Source: Albifimbria verrucaria (Eukaryota > Ascomycota > Sordariomycetes > Hypocreales > Stachybotryaceae). Taken from it: a DNA stretch of 64,000 nucleotides. The stretch spans positions 5,084,001 through 5,148,000 of the forward strand of contig JAHREC010000018.1 of assembly GCA_020081605.1 (NCBI GenBank), written 5' to 3'. The notes beneath the pieces are model-generated. The model saw nothing but the letters and a program-made list of their open reading frames with translations, did no database searches and was not told where the DNA came from. Shown here piece by piece: positions 35,872 through 46,885 of this stretch (position 1 is the first letter of the stretch; every line of letters starts with the position of its first letter). The position numbers were made by a program, and so were the translations under genes.

Positions 35872-36566
35872 ATGGTCGAAATCTCTCCTCTAGAACGGAT
35901 TAAAGTGAAGAGCACTTTGCCGTTAGGAAAGTTCCCGCCACTCGAAGCTCGCCCAGTTGTGAGGACAGAGCGCCTAGTCCTCCGTCCGTTCCACCAGTCT
36001 GATCTGGAGGGCTTACACGCTCTAAGGTTGCAGCCCGAGATCATGGTTTGGACGATGCAGGGAAGGCCAGACAAAGACCTGGCAGAGACACAAGCAAACC
36101 TCGACCGCAGGTTATCACCCAATGACGCGGATAACTTCGACTGGGCCATTTGCGTAGCCGAGACTGGGCACCTTATCGGAATTGGGGATGCATGCGATTG
36201 GATGGTGATCTTGGCTGGCCAGTCCTAGGTTATATGCTTGGAAAGGAATCCTGGGGAAAGGGCTACGGCACTGAATTCGTCAAGGAATTCCTTAAAATAT
36301 GGTGGGAGCTTCCGCGCTGCGAAGCTGAAGTTGAGGTGGACAAGTACACGGTCGCGGACCCGGAGGGCATGGTTCCAGAGCAACTGACCGCCGTCACCGT
36401 TGACTACAACCCCGCAAGTCAGAACGTGCTGGCAAAAAGCGGCTTCAATTTGGTCAAGAAGTGGACAGAGGATGATGAAAAGGCTCCGGGTGGAACATTC
36501 CTGTTGCACGGCTATGCCGCGGTGAACCCGGTAAATCCGAAAATAAAGACAAAAACATCTGAATAG
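35872..36566 (+). CDS. GNAT-family N-acetyltransferase
   Basis: About 231 residues, related to the RimJ/RimL-like Acetyltransf_3 group that transfers acetyl from acetyl-CoA to amino groups. It shows VVRTERLVLRPFHQSDLEGL (first strand and helix), WAICVAETGHLIGIG, CMRLDGDLGWPVLGYMLG, the acetyl-CoA-binding turn ESWGKGYGTEFVKEFL, VTVDYNPASQNVLAKSGFNL (conserved Asn-Ala-Ser-Gln-Asn-type helix) and FLLHGYAAV. The ATG at 35872 (ACCATGG context) starts just before the domain. One G is missing in a G-run near 36187. The substrate is unknown. Confidence 0.88.
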
Positions 36567-36951
36567 AAAGGCCTGCTGCTTAGCAGAAGTCATGTATCCG
36601 CTTGGAAGCAACAAGAAATTATACAAATACAAATTAATATGAACCACAAAGATCCTTGTTATGGACGGAGACGACTGGGCCACTATATTGATCACTTTGT
36701 AGGAATCGATGCAGCTATGTGGACCTGGCTTTTCCTGTGTCCGGCCGGACTCCGAAAGCATATAAAAAAGCCGAGAGTGCTATAACTATTTATTAGGCCC
36801 ACGCCATCAACAAGCTGATGGATTGTCTTGACAGACTATGAAAGTTAACCGAGGTTTAATTTAAACCAAACTCGAAAACTGATAGTTTGCAATCTCATCT
36901 TTTCCATAAGTACACTCAACAAAATTCCAATTGTTTTACGCTACCTTCGCG
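36567..36951. other. Short intergenic region
   Basis: AT-rich spacer between two plus-strand genes with a T/A-rich stretch at 36755-36860. No gene is seen. Confidence 0.45.
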
Positions 36952-37495
36952 ATGATCCAATACCCTACACCATCCTTGCTCGCCGTGGCTACCGGCATCT
37001 TCGGGTCTGCATGGGCTTCTGGTAAGATAGCAGTTCACCCGAAATTAGCTAGATGCAGACGACTTATCTTTATTATCAGGTGCCATAGCTTCTTTTACCG
37101 TCTTTGGCGTCCCGACCGCCCTAGCCATTCCATCACAACAAGCCCAGATCTGGCATGAGCTATACCTGCGGGGCATGGGCCTCATGCCCAAGATTGCTGT
37201 CACTGTAGGACTCTCGTACGCCTGGGCGGCGTACGATACGGCCAGTCGACGTGGCAAGTGGCAAGGATTCGCCGCTGGTGGTGCCTTGATGGTTGCCATT
37301 ATCCCGTTCACCATCATCTTCATGAAATCCACCAATCAAGCTCTCATCGGTGTAGCCACTGAAGCCGCCACCATGAGTGGCGAGCAGGTGGCTGGTCTCA
37401 TAAAAACGTGGTCATCATTTAATATCGTCAGGGCTATGCTTCCTCTTGTGGGCGCGGTTGTAGGTTCGCTGACGCTGTGGAGCAACATCGCATGA
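36952..37495 (+). CDS. DUF1772 (anthrone-oxygenase-like) membrane protein
   Basis: 161 residues, frame intact. Four hydrophobic segments: LLAVATGIFGSAWASG, the VFGVPTALAIP region, KIAVTVGLSYAWAAY, then the GFAAGGALMVAIIPFTIIFM segment and a C-terminal LPLVGAVVGSLTLWS. The conserved FMKSTNQAL and W-x-x-F-N-IVR pattern near the end fits DUF1772. Some members are anthrone oxygenases in polyketide clusters (HypC-type), but most are of unknown function. No polyketide synthase lies in this window, so that role is not supported. Intron 37022-37079. Confidence 0.85.
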
Positions 37496-37580
37496 AATGC
37501 CTAAGCAGACGACTAGGTCTATTGCTATCAACATAGCCAGTGTAAACCAACCTTAGTAATGACTGTAACATCGACGTTTT

Positions 37581-38269
37581 TCAATCCTGTTGCTTGTTCC
37601 CTGCTTCAAATTTCTCAATGGATTCACGACAATGCGTCAGATTCACCTTGGGCTCCCAAGTGCTCTCCTTGGCGGAAAAGCCTTTCCATTTGACCTTGTA
37701 GAAATGCTCATACGTTTCAGAGTCGATGCGCGATTCTAAGATTTTCTCGACTTCCCATTCCTTATCCGATTTCTTGCGCGCTTGGTTTGGGCCAGCTTGG
37801 TTGATTCGTGGCCGGCCTCTTCCTCCCTTCGATGCAGGTCTGCGTGGTGATACCTCCCTGGTGGGACTCTGTGACTTCAGCTTCTCAATTCTGGCGGATT
37901 GACGCTGGGGCATCTGCTGCTTGGCATTCTTGACTTGTGCACGAGGTTGCCACTTTGGCGGTGCAGGTGAAACTGACGGAGTTGTGTTGAGATCATTCTC
38001 CTCTTCCTCAAACTCCTCGGATTGACCACCTGCTGTTAGCATATCCTCATCAACGAGGCCTGCAATATCAACAATAGACTGGTTATCTTCTCTGATACTG
38101 AATGCTTCAGTGTCAAGCCCTGAGAAGATTTGCGACCCGTATCCTTCGGCTTCAGCAACCGAGCTGTGTTTGATTAGGAGCTGATGGACGCGCAAGAGGT
38201 GAGTGAGACGTACTTTTGCAGCAGGTCGCTCGCAGCTCGCAGCTCCTCATCTGTATCAAAGAACGGCAT
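37581..38269 (-). CDS. Chromodomain protein with AT-hook-like segment
   Basis: 212 residues, frame intact, with intron 38164-38213. Exon 1 encodes MPFFDTDEELRAASDLLQ. A disordered, acidic then basic middle part contains an AT-hook-like KGGRGRPRIN. The C-terminal chromodomain starts EWEVEKILESRID, then FYKVKWKGFSAKESTWEP and NLTHCRESIEKFE, ending near the C-terminus. The aromatic cage positions are filled by Trp (EWEVE), Trp (VKWKG) and Phe (KGF), so binding to methyl-lysine histone tails is plausible. There is no chromoshadow domain, so it is not a canonical HP1. Its role in heterochromatin is inference. Confidence 0.88.
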
Positions 38270-38942
38270 GTTGGGAATTGGTCGATGTTCGTGGGCTTCT
38301 GCTGCATAGGCCTATGCCACCGTCGTCTGACGACTCACTATGCTTTGCGGCCGACAACTTGACACGCCCAGACTTTGCAGATATATCTCGAATCGTTGAA
38401 TTTGTTGCAACGAATTGATATCTGGTCTAATGACTGTGATAGCTCAGAGGGTATTGGGCAGTTGTGTGGAAGGAGAAAGAGCGCGTTGGCTGAGATGGCG
38501 TAACGCGTTTGACTACGTGCAGCTCCTGCCAGCTGGCGCGTGGTACTGTCAGATCTTTAAGTTGGTTAGGCGTAGGTACTAGGCATTTCAACCAAGTTAG
38601 ATGGTAGCCGAAACAGATGTAATTTTTAAGGAATGCCCTACGCAGACGAGAGAGAGCTGGTACATACATTCCTTGGCTTTCAGATGTGGACGTGTGATTG
38701 AGGTGTTATAAAACCGTGGAAAAAGTAAACGTGCACCCGAGACAAATTAGCACTGTGCAGCCATACATGTAACTCATCGCCCACACATTGTCATTTACCA
38801 CTTGTCCCTCAGTCTTGAACTTGCTCATACTTGGCCTGTTGGTCACGACAACAACCAGGTTTACGTGCTGCAGCCCCAAATGCTACAACTACAGCAGACC
38901 AGTCTCTCCTGTGGAAACACATTGACGTGAAGGTATTGCTTC
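38270..38942. other. Intergenic region
   Basis: Upstream of the chromodomain gene and downstream of RIC8, both on minus. No gene or repeat is seen. Confidence 0.45.
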
Positions 38943-40565
38943 TCAATCCAGCTCCTCTACCTCGTCATCGTCCAATTCCCTAAACCGGCCTTCTCGAACT
39001 GCTGTTGCCACTGGATTCTCTACGTTGATGACGCCGTTTTTCTTTAATCTAGAGGGATGTTAGCACCTTAGCCTAAAGATGATAATGCTTCGTGTACCTT
39101 TCAAAGAGTACGAATAATCGTTCAGCCTCGCGCTCTTTCTCTTCCTGTGTCAGCTCCTTCTCCTCAGGATGCTTTTCACTCTCGAGAAACTGTCCCGTGA
39201 TGGGATTGACCGGTTTCTGCATCCCCGTAGCATCACTTGTGCTGAATGCTTCCGACGCCGACGCGGGAATGGCAACGTTGTTTTGGAACAAGAACCCTGA
39301 GGCGAAGCCATAGCCAACGTTTTCTACAAATTTCGACGCATCCCGTTCGGACATGTCAAAGAGGAGGTGAGAGATGGCATCTCGCAGCGCAGGTGCTACA
39401 GGATTCGTCGAATTCTTTAGCAGACGGGCTGACAAAGTCTGGCCTTTGCCCAAAACAGCCTTGCGATCCTCGGCAGTGGGCAACAACGATTGACGGACGT
39501 GTTGTTGGACAGGTTCTGGGGCATGTTTATGGATTTTGGATATGAGACTAACGAGCGGTGTCACCACTGACTCGAGGTCATTGTCGCCATAATGTTGCAG
39601 CGCCCTATCCAGGAGATCGATGAGTCTGGCGACGACCTTGGTAGGCTCATCCTTGGGATAGACGGAGGACTGGAACTTGTCAGACTCAGCATCGAGATTG
39701 AGCAATCCATTAACAAGTGGCCCAAATGGGGGTCCAGGGATTTGTTGACGGTATGTCTTGCTTCCACAGGAGCGTGACAATATGCGGAATTGCGGGACTG
39801 AAGCTGGAGACCCTCTCGTTGCAGAAGTGAGTGACATTGAACAGCAGCTTCAATGTCTCAGGAAGTGCCATTTCCTCCATGAGTTCAGTTTTCCCCTTTG
39901 ACTTGCTGGAGATGAGTTTCGCATGCTTACTGAGCTTGTCGACCACGTGATCGGCCAAGGAGTGCTCGTCTATTAAACTTAGTAGATCGATGGTAGTACC
40001 GTATGTCGATAGAAACAATATGCGTGAGATGAGGAACTCATCGTCCCAATTATCACTACTTAGTTGCTCACAAGCCTTGGGGGCAAAGCCGTGGTCGACA
40101 AACATTTGTCTTGTCTCAGGCTTCAACAGCATCGAGTTGGCGAGAACTCTCAGGGCTGCACGGGCGGTTTCGCTAGACGGACTATGAAAAGCATGCCGCA
40201 GAAGCATCAGAATCCCCTACGAACGTACTGTTAGAGGTAGTGAATTGTTACCGTGAAGTTTACTATACCTCTTGTGTGAAGATTGGATCGGCATTGCGCG
40301 GATCTCTCCCATATATCTTCAGCTCTTCTAAAGCTTCAGTGCGGTCTGGAACATATATGAGCACGCAATACGGAGATATAGGGATGGGAAAGGCACCTGC
40401 CTTTGGGCAGCAGCGAGACCTTGTCCAGGTCCTCAGTTAGCTTATCTACAAGTTCCGTGACAATTTTGAGCTTGGCTGCAAACACGTGAGCGGCCATGAA
40501 CACAAGATATCACGGCGTGTGGACATACCAGGGCCAGTTGCCTTGCCTATTGCCGGCGCAGCCAT
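38943..40565 (-). CDS. RIC8: RIC8 (synembryn), G-alpha guanine-nucleotide exchange factor and chaperone
   Basis: Cytosolic non-receptor GEF and folding chaperone for heterotrimeric G-alpha subunits; in filamentous fungi it affects growth and development. About 471 residues in five exons. It shows LEELKIYGRDPRNADPIFTQ, ARAALRVLANSMLLKPETRQ (armadillo-like repeats), ALPETLKLLFNVTHF, PPFGPLVNGLLNLD, DASKFVENVGYGFASGFLF, KPVNPITGQFLES and the end VREGRFRELDDDEVEELD. Introns: 40476-40528, 40346-40400, 40217-40268 and 39049-39097. The second intron begins GC rather than GT and keeps the frame with no correction. Two bases are missing around 39735-39747. Confidence 0.93.
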
Positions 40566-41580
40566 CTTTCTTGGCCAAGTTGTGGTGTAGGACCGGCCAG
40601 TGACGTGTCCGGTATGACAAGCAAGAGATGGGGTAAGAAATGCTTATGGTTAAACCTTCTTGATAACTATCATCCTCCGTCGTTGAGAGTCGATTAATGT
40701 CTAGCCACTTCTTGGACGAGTCAGGATAGGGAGCACGGCTCAATCAAGTGGTGAGTAAGCGGCAGCAGACTTGGCCGCTTGTGGTGCCTTGGATGTAGTG
40801 CAGATAGACAAACCAAAACCACCGGCAGTGTTTTGTTTTTTTAGCGACGAGGAGGTTAAGAATGGCCCGTGTCATGCCAGCCTCGAAGGATAATGGGACG
40901 ACGACTCATGCAGGACACGATAGCGGCTGGATCTGCTGCCTCATGCAGTTAATATGCCCGATGACACCTTGACGCAACTTTCGTAGGGCTTGCTTTGTGG
41001 TAGCCTGGCGTGGCCCATTAAGCCACAGTGGCTGAGGTGGGAGGGCCATGGACATTGGGGACTGGCCGCCCCTTTCCATTTCACCTTACACAGTACTCGG
41101 TACCTAACGAGGCATGCGTCCTGCAAGTAGCCAGTAGCAGCGAGCGAGACGTGGTGCCAATATTAATTAAAGTGCCTGCTTGCGCTACTGTAGCTGGCCA
41201 GGTACGCGTCGACGTGTAACGCGCTCGCGTTTTTTTGAGGGGGACCCTTGGGCTTACCTACGAAGGTACTAGGGACGGAGGCCAGAGGTTCGTACCTGCC
41301 CTTGTGTTTACTCTTATCTTTCTTTGCCTTAGCTGAGATTAATTACCTGATGCTCAGAAAGGTCTGCCTGCCATATCCGCCCAGCACTGCTATTGTTTCC
41401 ACCTAGACGGACCATCCACGAGGCCGTATCATCCATCTGGAACCGCTCGCTTTTTGTTTCACCCAACCATCCTAACCCCCTTCAATACTCCTCTGGCCAG
41501 GAATTCCAAATGTGCATTACTCCGCCTTGAAGCTTCGGCCGTTGCACTGCGCTCTAGATCGCCCAAGCTGCTCGGCAGCC
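40566..41580. other. Divergent promoter region of RIC8 and RIF1
   Basis: This stretch is about 1 kb. A T-run lies at 40834-40841 and another in GCGTTTTTTTGAGG at about 41227-41240. No gene is seen. Confidence 0.4.
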
Positions 41581-44500
41581 ATGGCATCTTCAGCCCTGGG
41601 CCAAACTCTCCTCGATACTCTTCCTCCCCGACCACCGACACCCCTCGAGAGCCTAGCATCAGTGCCGTCGACCAATCTCTCAAGCCCATGCTAAACCGAT
41701 CCGTCTCGACTGATTCACAACTGAGTCTCCAAACTCCCCCAACATCAGCACCCCGTCGTCTGTGGCAACAGAATCCGATCTCGGCTCTGCTCGAATTCGA
41801 AAGAAAGTTGGCTGGTCCATTCACACTCAGTACAAGGATCCTCCTCAGTATCGCGAAGGGCACAGGGCATACAAGTCATCACCGCTGTCTGCGCCCTCGT
41901 CCTCTCTCTCGAAGCCCGTCAAGGGCATCCTCAAGCCATCTTCGTCACCGCACGTTCTTTCACCCTCCCTTGACTACGAGCTCAATGGCCTGGCCACTCA
42001 AGCCACCATCACCGAGATGTTGGACTCAACAATCAAACAGCTCGCCGGCCCCGATCGCGAGTCGAAGCTCGACGCGTATATGATGTTGGCCCGGGCTCTG
42101 AAAACATCAAACAATCTGCCTGATCGGGTCGCTCTACAGGACAAGATGAGTCTGTTCACGCAGTTCATTCAACGTGATGTCATCTCAAAGAATGAAAAAG
42201 GGTCTCTCGATTCTTCATTAGTCAACCATGCCCTTAACCTCCTGGCGACCTTCCTGCACTTTCCCGCGATTGCATCGATGCTGGCCTCCGATTTTGCCAT
42301 CTTCATCGTCGAACACTCTATCCGCTCGTTTCAGCAGCCCACCATGCCTAAGGACGTGACCCGGCACCTGATGCAAGTTGTGGCTTTCCAGAACTTCTCA
42401 GCTAAAGTCATGACTTTGGACCGAATCGGGCGACTCGTTGCAGCGTTACACAACATCGAAGACCATGTCAAAGGGAAGAGCATCATCATGGGCCGTATTC
42501 AGATATATAAGAGGCTCGTGAAACAATCACGGTCCCATATGTCTGTCCATTCCGACTGGCTTAAGGATGTTCTTACCGACATGCTGAGTACCATCAAGGA
42601 TATCCGGTCCCAAGCGGTCAGCCTGGGATTGGAGGCGGCATATTCATTGCGTTCCGATAAGCAGTTTATGCGAAAGGCGATGGACGTTCTGCAAACATCC
42701 GACGACGATCAGACATACATACAGTTCTATATCCAACACCTCGAGGAAATGATTAAAGACAAGGCTAGCTCGAGCGCGGTGCCACAGATTTGGAGCGTAG
42801 TAACTGCCTTATTACGCTGCCCCTTGGACCGGTGGGAGCATTACAACCCCTGGCTTAAGCTGGCACAATCCGCATTCAACAGTGCGGATGCCCATACGAA
42901 GCAAGAAGCAAACTACGCATGGAGCCGCTATGTTTACTTATGCCTTCTTGACGGCAAGGCCACACCCAAAGCACTCGGTGTTCTGTGCCAACCGCTTTTG
43001 AGCCAGTTAAGACGCAAATCATCTGCCAAGCCCTCAGAGGATGCTACAAAATTACGAAGAGTGGTGATTGGAGCAATCTGTACGCTTCTGTACTACGCGT
43101 TTAAACCCACCGACAACATCTATTCACACGACTTGGTTTGGGATGTTGTTGCTCAGCCCATCATGGAACAACTCTCGAATGCAACTGGCAAAGCAGAAAT
43201 TATGGGGGACGGCTTTACGCAGGCATCCCGGATCTTAGTCGGAGTCTTGGATTCATCAACACCACGTGTATGGAGAGAGGATCGTATCATGGATCTATCG
43301 CTGGTCAAACCGGAGGAACTCCCATCTATTGACCCAAAGTGGGTGAGGAGAAACTCTGTCAAGATTTTGAAGGTCGTTGGCCCAATCATCCAGAGGAAGT
43401 CTCTAGACTTAGCCAAGGAAGAAACTATTACCTATCGCCTCTGGCATGCTCTGGTAGGATCTATTGCCGCCGCCTCAAGAAAGGACATCAAAGTCTCAGA
43501 GGATACTACACAATTCTTTGCTTGCAGCCTGGGTGTTTTGTCACGCATATGGACCGAGGGCGTCGCGTCCCAGGATCAGGTCGCAAAACAGAAACTGTAT
43601 CTAGGCGTTCAGAATTTTGTTAAAATCCTTTTGAAGGCGTTGGTATGCTTCCATTTACCGAAAAGAAGATATCCATGCCTGTTGCTCATGCGTATGAGCC
43701 CTCAGCAACTCCGTCTCACTATCCAGACCGAGCGAGCAAGTTAAATGGTGATGTGAGATCACCACTGCATCATCTTTCCTTATGCTCTCCATTGATTTGG
43801 CATTATCTGCAGATGATGAGGACTTTGTGGAGTTCTACCTTGGCGTGTTCGAACCATTTTTTAATGGGAAACCAAGCAAATCTCGATTGGAGATGGCGAG
43901 AGAGCTAATCGAACTATTACCGCGAAGCATATCATCTACAACGGGGCCTTGGATTCTGGCCGCAAAGCATATAGGCTGTCGGTTCGAAAAAGAAGAAGCA
44001 AAATCTGAGTCGAAGCCTCCATCTGCTGAAAGGCTCCTGGGTCCCGAATACAGGGAAGTTGTATCTCTACTCGAGCGTGGAATTCTTGGACACACAAGTC
44101 AGTTGAGCCAGCACTGGACTGACCTTTTCAATTTACTCTCTGAGCATGTTATGGAAGCATTTGGAGACGCAGGTCGGGGCTTGTACTTATCGAGCCTCTT
44201 GCCAAATTCCTGCTTGAAAATTATGCCACTGGACCAACACAACTGACTGAAGGAGTCGTGCAAGTCAACCAGAGGTTATTTGAAATTGCAAAGGCGCCTC
44301 AGGATCGACAGACACTAGACGCGGTTCGAAGGCGGCTATGGGGTGTTCCGGCGGTAGCCAAACGAGGAAATCTGCCCGAGCCATTTGATAATCTCAACAA
44401 GCTTGCTAACTGGATCCTTGAAACACTGTATAATGACTGTGCAGAATTCCATCCTTCTAGGACTACTGCACCATATATCCAGGCAGTTGACTCATTTTTG

Positions 44501-46885
44501 GAGAATTTCTTTGATCAAAAGAAACATCTTGCTTGCGAAAGCTGCAAACCAGTTTAGGCCTATGGATTCACGATGAGAAGGCGCATGTTTCGTGGGGTGA
44601 TAATTCCCTGTGGCACAAGCTGTAAGTATACACTGAAGCTTGCTATGTTTACCTGATACAGTACTAATTTATTGTGTCTAGCTTGAGCACTTGTGGGATC
44701 GGATCATCAGTTATCTGACTAGCTGCCGGCCAGTAGATAGAAGCTTCTTGGAAGAACTTGAGCCGCTTTTCACGGCAGCTTTAAAGAGTCGACACAATGT
44801 TATCGTCACCAAAACAATGGAGACATGGGACAGCTTGTCTAAGAAGGAGGTCGACTTTGACTGTCCAGCAAGCCTCAAATCTATCGTCTCATCTTTACGA
44901 TCCAGGATGAATCCTACTCCACGCAGTGGACCAGAATCTGGAGGTGAATCTGGAGCTCAAAACATACCTTTCGCTGGGCCTCAAGGGGATTTGAGCTTTA
45001 TTGCCTCCTCATCTACCTCCTCACAACATGCTGTACAAACCGCTTCCGCGGAGGCAAAGGTTGCTACAAGATCAGCCTCATCTAGGCGGCGACGGGGAGA
45101 CACTACACCCGAAGTTGTTCCTACTAGGAGGTCTAAACGAAACACTGTATCTAGACTACGCCATGATGATTCGCAGATCCATTTCGCACCCGTTGTACCG
45201 TCATTACTTACGGAAGAAAGCCAGCATCTTACAGAACATCAGAAGGAAGTCCGTGAAAGACAGAAGGAGAATGCAACCATGTACGCGCAGATACAATCAA
45301 GCTCACCGCCGCAATCTGCAGCACGTACGACAAGGCAGACTAAGATGAACCGAGCCAGCAGCAATAACGGCGAGCAGGCATCCACGCCAAAACGAGGTAC
45401 ATCATATGAAGAGCTCATCAGCTCCACACCAACGCCAAGGCGAGGGCAACTGGTGCATCTGGATGAGCTGAATGATCCTCCATCTTCTCCCCGGAACCCC
45501 GACCATATCCTCTTTTATCAGAGATACAGTCGCGTTCTCGGGGACGTGACTCTTTAGAAAACTGGGAATTCTCCTCACCTCCTACCTCTCCTGTCACTAG
45601 CCGACAACAGGTGATTGATGAGACAGATATTCCCCATGTAACCTTGACGAACGATACGACGCAGCATAAGAGTCAGTCACAGCGATCAAGTATGCAGGAT
45701 GCCGATATGGCCGAAGTTATCCCTCAAGTTTTGACACAGAATTTGCTGCCAATGCGAGCTCCAAGGATAAAGACCTTGCTCCTGCAGCCGGACATCACTT
45801 GATGCAAGTTGGAATTAGGCGAAGGCTAACAACGCCACCACGAAAGCAGCAGATGGCCCCTAATTCAAAGGTTCAGGAGACACCAAGATCTGGTGACGAT
45901 GAGTTTGTGGATGCCCGAAGCAGCCCTGAGCCATCGTCTCCCAACTTACCCCCTCTTCGCTCGCATCTTAAGCACATGACGCAAGCTAAAGCGAGCTCGG
46001 TGACGTCGATGGGCAACAGTGTAAATAGCAGTGGTGGTTTCGTTGTGGAACTCGGGTCAAGACCAGCTGAGCTGCATATGCATGTGATTGGTAGCCAGTC
46101 CCCAGAGAAGAGCAAAACTACCACAGCAGCAGATGGGTGCATCTTGGTCCACGCTGATTCGTCGCCCTCGCCAAAGATTACAAGAACGTCACCTTCTCGG
46201 TCTGCTTCCCCGAGGTTCCATCTACCGCCATCGAAGCGATGGAGCCGACAGCAAAAGCTCCGAGAAAGAGAAAACGCGGAGGGCTCAAGGCTTCCGAAAG
46301 CCGTCGCAAGAAACGGCGTTCCGAAGACCGTGAAGCTTCTCATAAAAATGAGAAATCAGATGCTGACAACAAGGAGAAGAACAGCGCCACAGCGTCAGGA
46401 GAACCCAGTTTGCAAGATGCATCTATAGGTGTCCAAACTCGTCGAAGCCTGAAAAGACAACGACAACAAGAAGCCAAGGCTGAAAAGGCGGTTAGTAAGC
46501 TGGTCGAAGTAGAAGGCGGAGATACTGATGAGGAGTTGATGTCACAGTTGGTGACCGAATCCGAGGCGGCATCGCAAAGCCAGTCTCAACATGAGCTTCC
46601 CTCGACCATTGAAGACTCCTGGCAAATACTGATCCAGAACGCAAGAGTGCCAAGAGGAGAAGGTCCGAGAGACGGCTTCGATACAACCAGGAGCAAGAGA
46701 AGGCAAACGAAAAGGCAAACGAGAAAGCAACACAAATTTTAGAGACGCTTCGAAACGGGTTGGGTGTTTTGCGTGACGCGAAGCTATCGCGCTCGAATGT
46801 GTACGAGATAGAGGATGTCTTGATGGACATGAAGAGAGAACTCTTCCAGGCGGAGAGGAGAGGTCGCAAAGGGCTGGGCAAATAG
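41581..46885 (+). CDS. RIF1: RIF1, telomere and replication-timing regulator
   Basis: Chromatin protein that recruits protein phosphatase 1 to restrain replication origins and limits telomere elongation. About 1750 residues. The N-terminus (MASSALGQTLLDTLPPRPPT) is disordered and contains an RVxF-type KKVGW (41801-41815) and a SILK-type GILK (about 41924-41935). The Rif1 N-terminal helical repeat follows from about 42000 (LDAYMMLARALKTSNNL onward) and runs to about 44900. The rest is low-complexity, Ser/Arg/Lys-rich, and ends in a short helical segment LRNGLGVLRDAKLS, EIEDVLMDMKRELF. One intron, 44622-44681; its donor appears to lack one G. At least nine single-base losses occur (for example near 41641, 41738, 43644, 43771, 44176, 44512, 45530 and 46640). 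Identification is firm for the N-terminal domain. Confidence 0.88.

Noticed and set aside
32933..38269. A secondary-metabolite cluster (Zn2Cys6 factor, acetyltransferase, anthrone-oxygenase-like protein)
   Set aside because: No backbone synthase (PKS, NRPS, terpene cyclase) or tailoring oxidases in the window, and the neighbours are housekeeping genes.
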